Positions 11,801-25,000 of a DNA stretch of 64,000 bases are shown piece by piece. The stretch spans positions 13,006,249 to 13,070,248 of the forward strand of contig NC_058514.1 in NCBI RefSeq assembly GCF_020382885.2. The letters are read 5' to 3'. The notes beneath the pieces were generated by a model. It did no database searches. It was given only the letters and a program-made list of their open reading frames with translations, and was not told the DNA's origin. The position numbers were made by a program, and so were the translations under genes. The stretch's first letter is position 1. Every line of letters begins with the position of its first letter. The DNA comes from Scatophagus argus (lineage: Eukaryota; Chordata; Actinopteri; Scatophagidae).

Positions 11801-14024
11801 CAAAACGTGATCCCTTCCTTGTAGGCAAGGTTTTACACTTCACTAAACTATGCGTGTTACAATTAAGCGGGTGGATGTAATTCCCCTCAGAATGGTTTAT
11901 TTACTCCTTAAGGAAAGTCTCTGAAATTGCTGCAACCAAAAAACAATTTGTGGCCTAACAAGCGAGTGAGGCGTAGAAGGTTTCCACTTTTAAAAGACAC
12001 TGTGGATCCAGCAGTCTCCTGCAGAGTCTGCAACCAGCGACAACCTTCACATTTCCAGCCAGGGGGAAAAAGAAAACACCAGCCAGATTGCAGAATAATT
12101 TCCCCCTCTTTGATTTCGCGTCCAGAGAAATGAGACAGGAAGTTGACTATTCCTCCAGACCACCAATGACTGGCAGACGTCTGATGGAATCCCCTACCCC
12201 CTGATCTCAGATCAGTGTCTGATCTCCATAGCCTTACCCCAGAGTGTTCACTTTAGGTAGTGACAACACTGATCCAGGGTCAGCTCCTCAGGCTATCTCT
12301 GCGCTCGATACCCCAGAGACTGAGCTGAGAAAATGAATTTAACATGCCATGGCCTTATCTCATTGCCAGACACTCAGAATTTTGTAGCTAATTTGCTTTC
12401 ATTATTGCCAGATGTGGTGACATGCAGACAGATGTTTATTATATTAAATAGCTAAAGGCGGCTTGTAGAAATTATTATTCCTCTGTTATGAAGCTCAGGA
12501 AATCTGCTGGAGGATTGCTGTCTGACTTTTACAACCACTGAGCTCGTTTTAACATTATATATGCTTTGTCAGTACTATCACACAGATTTAAAAAATGAAA
12601 AGACCCCAGCGTTCGGTATGTGAGGTCACACTCACTTTGTGTCCGACTTCCCAACTGTTGACAGACAAATCCAACAAGATTTGTGTTGTGTTGCCGTCAC
12701 AGAGGGTTTTTGTTCTCCCTGGCTGATTTGGGTTTTCCTCTTATGTGACAAAATATTTCAATCATTCGCAGATTATCTTCAGGCTTGGTGAGAATCTTTT
12801 GGCCATATCAAATCAGAGACACAGGATTCACTCGGTGCAAACACCAGCTGCAGCCAAATTAAGCTTGGAAACACTGAGCTGCAGAAATCCCACGGTCATA
12901 TAATATGTTCACACGGGTTGCCATCAGTGCGAATCCCAGCACGGACTACATAAAACCTCATCAGACCCCATCAGACCATCTCTTTTCAATCTCCAATCCA
13001 GCCAGGGCTCTTTGTATGATTAAAAGCATATACAAGGGCTTTGCATCTTGCAGATGTTGCCATAAATCACTGGTTGGCCCTGCCTCTGCAACTGGCTGCT
13101 TGACAAATGTTCCACAATAACTGCAGCCCCCACCCCACCCTTCCAGTAAAAGAGAAAGAAAAAAATAAAAAGGGGTAAAAGAGAGAGAAAAAAAGGGCCT
13201 GGAATTTCTACCCGGCTGCTTGTAACTCTTTCAGGACTATTGTAAAGTCTCAGCCATGTCAGCACAGGTGGAAACCTGAGGGGTCGTAAAACCAGAAAGA
13301 AAAAAGCCCGCCCACTCCAGGCTTTCTCTCTCCCAACAATGTCTTAAACTCCCTGCTGTCCCAGCCAGCCCTCCACTGTGACTAATTCCATACAAATCTA
13401 AAGAGCTAAATCAGTCAGGCTGTCTGTGTGTCTGCGAAAGGCAGTAACCAACACCCCCACGCCTGTAAAAGACACAACCGTAATGGCTGAGAGGGAGAGC
13501 AGGCTGTGAATCACAGTCTCTGAGGCACTGGAGAAAGAAGCTGTCTGTCGGCACTTTTAAAGCTCAAATCTTCACCCCTAAGTTTTACACTGATACTGAA
13601 CAGAGCAAAAGCCAATTAGAAAATTTTTCTTTCTCTGCAGTTGGATCAGCCTGTAGAGATTGATTTGAAGTATGGATGACAACGTTTCAGAGGACAACTG
13701 AAACAATGAAACCCCAGAGGGTCTGGAAACTGTCAAAAGCTGACATATATAAATATAAAGTTTGATTTTGTCTGGAGTTTGAATAGTCCAGCACTTTAAA
13801 CAAGTTTGACATTTTGTGAAACATTCTTATTAGCTTTCTTGCTGAGAGAAAGATGAAAAGAACAAGCCATTCCAACATCTGTCATTAGGTATGAAGCTAC
13901 ATCCAGGCCACAATTAGCTGGAATGGGGAGAGGGGGGAATCGATCCTGGCTCTGTCCAAAGTTTAAAAATAAACAGCCTCCCAGGGCTTCTAAGGCTCGC
14001 TAATTAATACAAGTTGTCATTTCA
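11801..14024. other. Intergenic, no gene recognised
   Basis: No exon-like segments. The 12150-12560 part has balanced composition with little simple repeat and could be conserved non-coding sequence, but this cannot be decided from one sequence. A purine-rich tract is present at 13148-13198. Confidence 0.5.
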
Positions 14025-14245
14025 TCAGGAGGTAGAGCGAGCCATCCACAGAGTTGGAAGATCAATCCAAACCTGCTCCTCTTCATGTCGAGGAGTCCTT
14101 GGGCAAAACCCCAATTTTTTCCCAATTGTGAGGCACCTCATCTGGCAGCTTGTTGCCATCAGTTTGTGAGTGTGTGCGTTAAAGTGTGAATGAGCAGCAA
14201 AGACCTTATATGACTAGATAAATGTATCCATTGAACATTACTCTT
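14025..14245. repeat. SINE-like teleost repeat (TTCATGTCGA...GTCCTTGGGCAA type)
   Basis: Key blocks in order are AGATCAATCCAAACC (a decayed GTTCGAATCC-like box), CTCCTCTTCATGTCGAGGAG, TCCTTGGGCAAAACCCC and GTGTGAATGAGCAGC, ending near ATATGACTAGATAAATG. This matches a well known short interspersed element of teleosts, and the copy is strongly diverged. Confidence 0.65.
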
Positions 14246-14299
14246 TGTGTGCAAATTAAACACATGAGATATAGCTTGCAACAACTAGCCATTTTCTAA

Positions 14300-14430
14300 A
14301 CTTTGGACAAAGACAGGCTAGCAGTTTCTCTTCTTTCAGTCTTAATGCTAAGCTAAGCTAATCCTCTCCGGCCTCTAGCGTCAGTCTGTAATGACCTGCA
14401 TTAACTTCACTTTTTAAGCTGATCGAGCTA
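14300..14430. repeat. Teleost GCTAAGCTAAGCTAA-family repeat fragment
   Basis: TTTGGACAAAGACAGGCTAG followed by GTTTCTCTTCTTTCAGTCTT and ATGCTAAGCTAAGCTAA is the recognisable core of a repeat found many times in teleost genomes. A second copy is at 29020-29110 and a decayed one at 52175-52265. Confidence 0.75.
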
Positions 14431-17400
14431 AGATGAACAGCCTGTTCAGCCTGTTAACACACTCAGCAGATATTTAGCATTAGCGTTTATCTGGTCTCCA
14501 TCATCCCTAGTGGGAAAACTGAGGCTCTTTTTAGTCGCTAAATGGCATTTGTTAACAAGCTAATTGCTAATTTTGTCTGTTTGGTACTGGGCAGGCAGTA
14601 GACAGTTTATCAGAGTTTTCTTTTTTACAGACAGTGCAGGATATAACTGCTGGGAAAGACATTAGTGTCTTTCCAGCTGTTTCCTGCGCAGTGAGAATGA
14701 ACTGAAATGAGAGTGAACAAAACAGTAAAGCTGTGGGCTGTGAAACGAAGTCAGTTCAACAATGAACTCGAAGATGCTCAGTGGAGCTGTGAAGAAACTA
14801 TGTGGTAATTCTCTGAGGGTTCAGCACTCTGAGCGACACCACCTTCAGTGCAAAGCCTGTCAATGCTTTAATAAATTATTAGTGCTCCTTTATGATGTTG
14901 CCTGATCAACTGGTTCTGAAAACACCTCATAGTGTTCATATTGATAGATGTGCATTGTGTGTGCGTGTATTTTGAAGGGCATTTAGGTGTGAGGGCTTGT
15001 AGCGATGAGAGCGAGAGATTTATGAGCACAGATGCTGACAACAAACTGCTAGAGGCTAAGCTGTATGCCTGCACCTGGGACACTTAGCTATTCTTCGTTT
15101 TAGGTATATAGCTTTAATCATCATCTTTACATTTATTTTCATTTATTTCACAACATATTCTAAATATCAAAATATCAAATACGCTTTCTCAATGTATTCT
15201 TGAATACAAACTTTCCAAGGTGACAAAAGAAACTAGCAGGATGATCCAAAACTAAAAGTTTAATTAAACATTTGAGAAGTGACCAGTGCCTGTTGGCATT
15301 AGAAAATCTGTCTCTGGTTCCAGTGTCAAACCCCTCAGACATAATCCTAAACAAATTGCCAATAAGGAGGTAATTATTTTCTCTGTTTAGCACAAGTCAA
15401 ACACTCGGACTGGATGGAGTGTTGACCCCTTGGAATTTTTGTTGAACCACAGAAGGACCAAAATTTGGAAAGGTGGCCTTATGAGTTTAGTTTAAGCTCC
15501 AGGTGGTTTCCGCTCATCCTGTCAAAACTCCTTAACTCTCCAGCCTCGCTGGGCTCCTTCACTGTAACCAAAGAGAGCTGTGACATTTTGGCTGGTGGTT
15601 GTTGTTGCTGGCAGCCTACAATTATCTTTTCAATTTGTTTGAGCCTTTTGACAGTGTCTGGAAAGCCCTGTCACAGTGGCTATGAATAAAGACATGCACA
15701 GATAGGTGAACTATAAAAACACAAACGAATGCATGAAAACAGAGAGACAGAAGTGTGAGTGACAGTAAGAACTTTTTACGATTCTCACGAAGGCAAAGTG
15801 TTGCGCCTAAACATGCTCACAACTTGTATTGTGACTCACGTCTACATCTTTCTTTAAAATCCAAAGCACAATATTCACTGATTGGTTGTCATGGTCTCAC
15901 TGTCACTCACTACGCTCTTGCTCTAAAAAAGCTGAAATTTTGAGTGATTTTAGTTTTCGAAAGCCAAACCACTGTATCCAATGGCTGTGAAGAAAGCAGG
16001 GAAGACTGTCTTCACAGTAATGTGTTTGATGGCAACCAAACTATGCACACGTGGGTCAAGTGCAGATTAACCTGTCACTGTCTTTGTTGCCTGCACTATG
16101 GGGAACAGGGGAAATTACACAAAATCACAAGCTGTTTAAGTCCATGTGCCGATTTAAGAATTAAGGAAAATATTGTGAAACCTACCACAAAGAAAAGTGA
16201 ATGTTCTTCCAACAAACACTGGGAAAGTGTTTATACCTGGGTGAAGCTAATTGAAGGCGATTCTCAGTTTTTTGCTAAATTTATTTTTCAGTTTCACACA
16301 GGCGGAGTACAACACAAACCTGACACAGAAAATGTGACCTTAAACAAAAAATGTGTGGCTCAAAAGTTGACATGTTAGTTAGACAGTATATCCTAATCCC
16401 AAACACTCCTAAACATCAGTAAAAAGTCCTACATTGTCCCACACATACTCTTTGTCCCATATTTGGTTTGTTAAGATTTGATCACCCTACTGTGTAAATA
16501 CACTTGCATCCATAAGTAACGCAGCGACAGAATGTAGGACTATTTTGGTCATGGGTTTCATGTGCTTTCATTCATAAAACATTTAAAAGTAAAATTCTCA
16601 TATGGGGGACCCCTGGATAAGATCTTATATGAGGTCTATGGTCTAATTTGTGTCAGTTTAGTGGTTCTTGGCATAAAAAGAACTGCTGTTATGGATGCTA
16701 CCAACTGATAATCTTTTGATAAGATAAATCAAATACAGTGCAACAAGTGGTTGCACTGGTCAGCTATTGAAGGGCTGTAAAAGCAAAACCCTTGAGTGTA
16801 GTTAAACTAAGTAAGCCCATGTTTTTTGTCACTTGTGAATTTAACATTAAATTAAATTTAAAACATTAAATGTGCCTTTTTAAAAATGTACCCCTCATGG
16901 CAGCCAGATGTGTTCAGACAAATGTTAAAACTGGTTTAAATAAAGCTATTAGGTTCAATCATCAATCTCCACATGACCTTTGACCTCTTGGAGAATCAAC
17001 ACTTCAGACACTCTTGGCTCAAACACACTGCCACTAGAGTGTGTGCTTGACCCCTGAATATGGGCCAAGGGACACACACACCCAAACACAATCAACACAA
17101 TGAACCAATAACTTTTCTTTAAACGCCAAGATTAGCAATTTCTGTTGGAGAATTTGATTTTCAAATTGTATTTCAAATTTGATCCTTTATCATGTCCAAT
17201 AGGTACCAATAAAAACCTAAATGCTTTTGAAACAAGACAGGAGACAGGAGTCAGAAGTCTTTGTTTTACAATGAAAGTACATCATCAAGGCCTGTCATAT
17301 TACAACTAAGAACAAAAATTCACATTCTCTCATATGTTCGATAGGGTTTAACAGGATTTTGATACATTTAACTTCTGCAGCTCCCCATCTATCAGCCCCC

Positions 17401-20400
17401 GAACCCCCCGCCCACCACACCAAATGCAGTTTCAAAAAGGCGTGAGCGATGCCATCCCTGGGAACGATGGGAAAAGCCTTGTGCTGACAACGAGCAAACA
17501 AACACTAAAGGTTTTTAATTTCAGGCCAAGCCTGCTGTCGACAGCTCGAACAAATGAAAGCAAAGGAAGGAATGAGAATGGAGGGAGTGGGGGTGGGGGG
17601 GTTAGACGACAGAAAGACTAACATGACACAGTGCTAATCGAGTCTCTTTCTTCAAAAAGAAGAAATATCTTCCTCCTTTGTTGATGCTGAGAGCTCTTTG
17701 TAGAGAACTAATCTGATAACAGGGTGTGAGTGTTTTCCTAAGTTAACCTCGCCACTATTTACTGAGACCCAGAGCCGCCAAATGGTGTTTGTGAAACCTG
17801 CTGTGTTACATTTAGTCTCACTAAGGGGAGTCACTCTTCCAAACAAAAGTTTCATCTTGTACTGATTATTGGCCTGCATCTCAACTGGATTTTCAGTAAC
17901 TTCTCTGGGAAGGAACGTTTGGACCGCCACAGTTTATATGTTGGCTGAAATGCGATAGCAATTAAAACTCATACTTTCTTCATGTGTGCTATGCAGTCAT
18001 TAATGAGTACAACATGGCCAGTCCCTCCACATGTGATGAATTCAGACTTGGCTTGATGGCATGTGGACTTAGTACTCTAGGGTTTTAAACATAGAGAAAG
18101 AAATGAAAATATACAAACGTGAAGGCATTTTGTATGTTTATGTTCATTAGCCATCAGAAAGTAACATTTTGTAAGTAAAAAGAGGTCCAGAAGCTTCTGC
18201 ATTTCCAACTTGGTGTCTGACAATCCAGAGCCATCACACACAATGAACCCTGAGAGCATGTTCTGGCAGGCAGTGTTGTGCAAACAGCACTGCTTTTTAG
18301 AACAACTGAGCTGTCGAATATTTATTGTTTGGTTAAGGTTTCAGTGAGAAATTACGACATCAGTCGGCAGTATAGGAGCACCTCGGCAAGGGGTGGGGGG
18401 GGGATTTCCCACTTTCCCTCCAGACCAGCGCTGTCTGAGCCTGATCATCATTCAGATCTGTCCAGAAAGACTGCTGCAGTGTTGATGGATTGTTCATCTT
18501 TGGCTTATTCTCTTTGAAACTCAACAACCATAATAAATTGCTTGACTGAAAGAGCTTTTGAAGGCCGTGCTGATATTTCTGGCTTGTAACAGATGATAGC
18601 TGATATTATATGTAACAAGAGTTTGATTGTCAGAGTTTTTTTTCCTGTCAGAGTGGTAAAGCCTATGAAATACCATTCAGACTCTCATTGGACACTAAAT
18701 CTCTCGACTAGAATCAGACTAATGAATAATTATTTCTCATTAATGGGCTCAGTCTTTTCTCCACTTTTGTTAGTGCATGATAGAAGGTATTTAGATATTA
18801 TTGTGAAACCTGACTTCAAAAAATTTTCAGCCATTTTTACAGGAACAGGAAAAGCATCAGCACGGTTTCCACAAAGGCCCATAGCATTTCAAACGATAAA
18901 ATGCTATCATAGCTGGTAGTACAAATACCTCTTTTGAACAAACTGCGTGCTGGCATTGCTATCAATGGCAAAGAATCTAAACTAGCACGCTAGCCAAGGG
19001 ATCTACTGTGAGTGACAAAATGCAATTTCCCAACTAGGCTGTTAGTGATTAGCTTGTCAGCTTCAGTAGTTCACCAGCTAACCCTGAGTTTAGTCGCCAT
19101 GTTTCCAGCACCACCCGTTTGACAGGGATGTGCAGATGAACAACACACTACACTACACAATCTACAGGTAGAGTACTATATACGCATTAACTTGTTGAAC
19201 AGTTGGGACATTTTACTTTCACACTATTAAAAATGGCTTAAATAACTGCACAACATAATAAAAATTTCAGACATAGCCTCATATCAAAGCAGAACATCAT
19301 GACTGATATTTAATGGTCCTATATATCAGTCTAACTCTTCCAAAAAAACCACTAGGAAATATAAAAATAATTCCTCACAGGCTTAATATGTCATGTGCTT
19401 GCAGGCCCACCCAGAAGAGTGAGTGCAGCCATTTGTCTTTTTTCATAAGCTCTTTTATCATCTGCTGTGTTGTGCTGAAAATGTGCACACGTCCTCCAGT
19501 ACCAACTCAGCGAGCTCCAGATGGAAAATGGAGCCATATTTCCCCCAGTGTGAAGACGAGCATCTTTGCACTCTTTTCATAACAGAGATTTTCATGTGTT
19601 TTCCAGACCCGATGGCAGCTGCCGCTGTGTGGCGACAGCGGCAGCGTCTTGAATAATGTCTTGGCACCGTCAGCTCACTTTCTGAAACATAAATAAGGTG
19701 GTTATGAGTGCTGGCTGGCAGACGACGGCTCCCGCTGGCCTTCTCCCCCCTTGTTGTCTATGGTGCCCCCTCCCTCGATGAGGACAGATGATATTGAGAT
19801 TGAGAAGAAGTGGATGTTTTGGCAATGTGGCTCCCACAGTCCTGTCCATTGTCTCCAGGAAAGTGTATGTGATTTATGGAACTATAAACTCCAGTCACAG
19901 CAAAGCATTAATTAAAAGTGTTGTCCAATATGTGTGTATGACTGCAAAACTCAAAGCGAAATGAATAATGATGCTAAAGAACCTAAAGGAGGGCAAAAGG
20001 AGAAACTAAAAAAAAACAAAAAAAAGAAAAGAAAAAAAAGATTGAAAGTCAGTGTATAAGAGGGAAAGGGAATGAAGGGCAGAAAGAGAAGGAGGAGACA
20101 AGGCCTGCAGAGGCTACATCTCTCCTGGCCTGAATTACTATCATTATTGTAATGACTCTGTAATGTTTTCTTTCCTGGACCAGTAATTGTTACCAAGCCC
20201 GCTGTTCAGAGGTGCAGGTGGACAAATTGCTCCCGAGCATTTCTTTCCACAATAGCAAAGGGAACATAATCACTGCCGCAATCCAGGCCTCCAACTTTTT
20301 CCCCTCTCAATCCAACTGTTGGCATTTGTGGCCTTTTGTAGCCCTACACACCAAACTAAGATCAGCAAAACCACATCTTTAAACCACAAAAAGTCAAAAG

Positions 20401-21665
20401 GTTTTACAATCTCTTGAACCTGCTTGTACATACCTCATCACGTGGTGCTGAAAATCTGCAACTTTCCCCTTTCTACAGCTCTCCACATAAGCCAGAGTTG
20501 TGTTGCATCCACATGTTTTGACCCTTTTAAACCTCCACGGTCCATATAACCCATATGAACCTCCGCCCACCACCACCACCTGCGGCAAACTGTCCATGAC
20601 TCTTAAAACCAGCCAGATGTTGCATTAAGTCTGAGATTCCTAAGGAGCTTTATGACAAGAACTCGCAGGATTGATGCAAATTAGTTTGCTGATGTGAGAG
20701 GATTTTTATTGTTCTCTAAAAAGTTGGAATGTATTTCTGTCTGCATTTAATCTTCGAGTAAATTATATCTATTAGACTAATCTAACTCGTGAAATAATGG
20801 AAAGAAGCAGATAATAAAGCAGTTCATGGTTTTGCTGAGAACAGTAAAGGAGCCTATTTTGGAACAGTTTTAAAGAAAATATTCAACCTGTTGACACAAA
20901 GTGTTGCCATTTTATTGCCCTCAACATATCTTGATTTTTTCCACTTTGGGTAGTGTTCCTACATTTCCCAGAATGCCTTTCAACTACCCCCCAGGGAACA
21001 TGTCTGGACTTGTAGCTCTGAGCAGTTTTACTAGTGGGAAGAGAAAATGATGACACACATCAGCAGGACAAGAATTGTATACTTTCCAGAATCAGTGGCT
21101 GTTTGTGAACACACCACTAAAATTAAAGATTCATTTCTGCTTATGCTGTTTTATTTTATGTGAGGTAAAAATGCTCTTTAAATATCTAGAATAAAATATA
21201 ATAAATACAACAAATAAATCTAAAGCATGACGAGTGGGTGGTACTTTGTGCAGGAAGTCAATCTATGATGAGAACTTGGCAACCCAGTACCATTTTTCAA
21301 CTTAAGGATACAACACAATAGGTGCTAGCTTTTGGCTCATGGCTCACCATTAAGTTTCAGTTTTGGCCCTTGAAGAGTAAAAAGCTTCGTGCCTGCACTA
21401 CAGACACAAAAGGGTACTTCGTGTGTCTAGATGAGACACACAAGCTTGTGACAAAGCATCAATATCTGACAACCTGGGATGAAAACATGTTGAAATGTCT
21501 GGTTGGTTAGCAGCTAACTGCTCCACTGTGTTCACCATTCTAACACTAACTTTGTCCGCCTTCTACTTGGTGCTGTACAATGAATTTATGTGAACTTATT
21601 ACTACCTGCTGTGTCCCAAAACGACACTGATGATGGAGTTAAGACTGAAACTGAAACGATGAGCT
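14431..21665. other. Intergenic, no gene recognised
   Basis: About 7 kb with no splice-consistent coding exons. The longest open frame (15944-16378, 144 codons) has no recognisable domain and no flanking exon structure, so I do not call it a gene. A-rich sequence lies at 20007-20040. 21300-21560 carries a fragment with GCTCCACTGTGTTCACCA that recurs near 55720-55740 and is probably a repeat. Confidence 0.55.
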
Positions 21666-22075
21666 GAAAGTGTCAGGCTTTTAGTTTGTGGACAGACTTC
21701 CTGTTTTATTTTGGTTGCCCTCACTTCCTTTTCGTGTTCATTCTTGGTTTCTTTACTCCCTATGATTACTTATTGTTTTCACCTGTGTCTCGTTTGCTCC
21801 TCCCCTCATGTGTATTTAAGCCAGTCTCTCCCAGTGTGTCTTTGTTAAATTGTCTTCTTCCCTGTAAGTAACTCTCTGGCGTTTTCTGTATTGTTTCCTC
21901 GTGCACCAACCCTGTTTGTTTCCTCGACCCGTTTTTGCCTCGTGATTTTGTACTTTTGCCCCGCTGACTGCCTTTTTGTGTACCGAATCCGGACTGTTAA
22001 TAAACCGCCTCTCTACACCTGTCAGTCTCTGGTCTGCTCTGTGGGTCCTGTTGTCTGTCTGACCCTGACAGAAAG
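21666..22075. mobile_element. Putative solo LTR of a retrotransposon with 5-bp target duplication
   Basis: The element spans 21671-22070, starts TGTCAGG and ends CCTGACA (short inverted repeat, TG...CA termini), and is flanked on both sides by GAAAG (21666-21670 and 22071-22075). Inside are a TATA-like GTGTATTTAAG near 21810 and an AATAAA near 22000, the promoter and poly(A) arrangement expected of an LTR. No internal gag/pol sequence is adjacent, so it looks like a solo LTR left by recombination. The superfamily is not determined. Confidence 0.75.
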
Positions 22076-25000
22076 ATGCTAAAACACATAAAACAGTTAT
22101 AAACATAAAGAGTATTGACTAATGCAGTTTTAATCACGTTTTTACAAACAACAGATCAAAAAGTCAAGTGAATGGTTATAATGACTAATTTGTCAACCAC
22201 TGACAAAGGCAAATAGTCAAATATTGAGGAAAATTGAACAAACACTTGACAGGATAAGTTATGGCAATATTTCCCTTTTGAAGATTATCACACAAACTGC
22301 CTTGAGAATTCATTCATGAAATGGAAGGTAGATGGCCGTCTTAGCAGAAAGGGTATTTCCTAGCAGTTATAGGACTGTACAGTAGACACATAACACAACA
22401 CAAGGAACTTGCTTCATACTGCATTCCATTTTCAGACATTAGTTTCTCTTTTTCCCACCAGTGACTCTATTTTCAGTCCCAGATGGTCCTTTGTTGAGTT
22501 CTTTAAAGCCCTTGCAGGCGTATATACATCAAAAGGCGGATTCCACATCTTTTGAAAGTGTTGTAATTACCAGTGTGAATGCAGCACATATGTGGCACAC
22601 ACTGCATCAATCATACAGTAACACCTGATTTTAATAACCTCACCATGGCTGCAGTGATCTGTTGGACACCCACAAAACAGCTTACAGATAAAGGCCTGAA
22701 AGAGGAAGAGTGGGATATTGAAAACTACAATTTTAAGCCACTAGCTTTTCATGCATTGGGAAAACACCCTTGGCATTGATGGACATAAATGTTTTACAGC
22801 CATTGTTAATCTGTAAATGATGGTATTTTTGCACATGTCTCAGAAATCAGCTGTCAATGAAACAGTAGCTGCAGTATTGTGACGTCTCTTTTCTTGATTT
22901 TCTGTAGGTGATGTTCTTTTTTTTTTCAAGCCATAGAGGCTATCATTGTTCAGGCTAACTAACATAGCACCCCATCCAAGATAGGTGCTCATCAGACACA
23001 TAAGCCAAAAACATTTTCCAAACTATGAGCATTTTTCTTGTTTAACCAGTTGACCTCCAGATCACTGCCTGCACATAGGAATGACATAAACACAACTTAC
23101 TGTTACAGCTCTTTGAAACCTTCTGAAGGTTGCACTATTGCATTTGGGAAAGTTAGCAAGTGTAGCACAGCAACCTATTGCCACTATTAACTTTGACATA
23201 ATACCATATCGTAAAGTTAATATGGCTAACAACTTTACAAACAACTGCAACTGCAGGGGAACTGCAGCGTTGTGTTAAATCTCCGAGGGGTAATCACTCC
23301 AAATGGCCTCTTGCATTGTATACATAGAGTCATCCCAGTATATTTTCTTTTGGAATAATTATAAAAGCGAAAAAAAGGGCATTATGTCACCTGCCACTCA
23401 CCAGCAATGTTGATTTTCTAGCAATCTAGAACAGCCTCTTGCTTTGTTTTTTGTTAACAGATGAGAAAATGTATAACACATAGTTTCCTGTATGACAAGA
23501 AGAACTTAATCACTTAATCACTTAATCTTTCACTGTTTTGGATTTCATTCCATATAACATTTTTTAAAGGACCTTTTTTGGTATTTGCAGGGATTTGCAA
23601 CTTTTTTCTGGACATAACTCACATATGTTTTCATGCAGACTTATGGCTTATTGTCTTTGGCCGTCGCCCACCGCAGTGTAAGTCACCAAGCCTCACCATG
23701 CTGTATGGGAGAGACATGTTTCTGGTCAGTGACTCATGCAGCATGTTGAACCATGTGAAACCACAGCTCTGTGCCCTTGTGTTAGTCTGCCAGGAGGCCT
23801 ACAGTACTGTCGGAGCGTGCCTTACAAGCCGTTTCCATGCTCTCTCAGCGAGCAAACTTGCAGACAGCTGCGTTTTCCATCAGAAGTGGTTTCTGGAGAT
23901 TTTTTTTTGTTGGGGGGGGTAGTGACAGGATCAGGGGGAAAGGGAGGGGGAGGGAGGGCTGCAGATAAAAGTGAGATGTGCCTCGTACTCAGCGGTACAG
24001 ACTGTGCACACATTTATTAGCAGCAAACTCTTGAATCATGCAGACCAAGATTTACTGCTGGTGGAGACAACTTGAAGAAGGTCACCATGGCCTGTGGGGC
24101 AAAACCAATCACAGTGTTTTCTTAACTAATGAACTGTGAGATGAGGAATGGGTTTTTAGTGAGAAATGTGTCTTGTTCTGACTTTGGGTTCAGTCTTAAA
24201 TGCGTGCAGTTAGTTAACTTTAAGCAGGGATTTAAAAAGAAAGCACATCATTCATTCAACTGCACTGCTACACTTCCTCCACACTGTGTGTATTCTCTCT
24301 GTACCACCTGCACAAGTAGTGTGTAAATAAAGGATTTGATGAGTGTTTACATTGCGATACTGTTGTCAGTTCCTGGGGTTAATTTACAGGTTAATAAATT
24401 ACAGCCAGTGTAAAAGGCTTCCTTTGTGGTACAGGAAGCAGCACCAGAGAGACCTCTAGTGGCTCCATACACACATCCAGTTTGGATTCAGAGAACAGGA
24501 GTCTCTGAATTGTAATTGTAGAAAAAAAAAAGAGATCGTTTTTGTTGTTGCAGTGAGGGAATAAAATATTGGCAGTTCATAGTTCAAGTTCAATAAAAGG
24601 CCAATATATTTTTTCAGATGTATCAGGCCTCGAATGCACTCACAGAATATTTATTAAGATTTTTGTACAGCAATGACGTGCAGTGAAAAAATAAGACAAC
24701 AGGTAAAAAAGGATGATACATGCTTATGCATATATAAAGTGGTGAATCTGAAGACTCGAAAGGAGTCTGAATGGGATGTCTTTGCAAGCTGACTGCTTTT
24801 GTCATCTACTCAGATAACTCATTTACTCGGATAACTCACTTTGATTTTTCTCTTCATTCAAGTCACGGAAGTTCACTTCCAAGATCAGTGGGTTTCTCCT
24901 ATTTGAGTATGTGAGATAACTAAAGTGTGATCATGGTTATATTCTGTGTGTTTACTCTTTAATTGCCTGCAGGCAAAGTCAGTGAAGTGCTCGAGCCAGT

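Noticed and set aside
15944-16378. 144-codon open frame on the plus strand
   Set aside because: No recognisable domain, no splice-linked neighbour, no promoter or poly(A) context; length is possible by chance in 24 kb of non-coding DNA.
23578-24020. Two overlapping open frames of 114 and 94 codons
   Set aside because: Cysteine-rich but without a known domain, and the end runs through G-rich low-complexity sequence.
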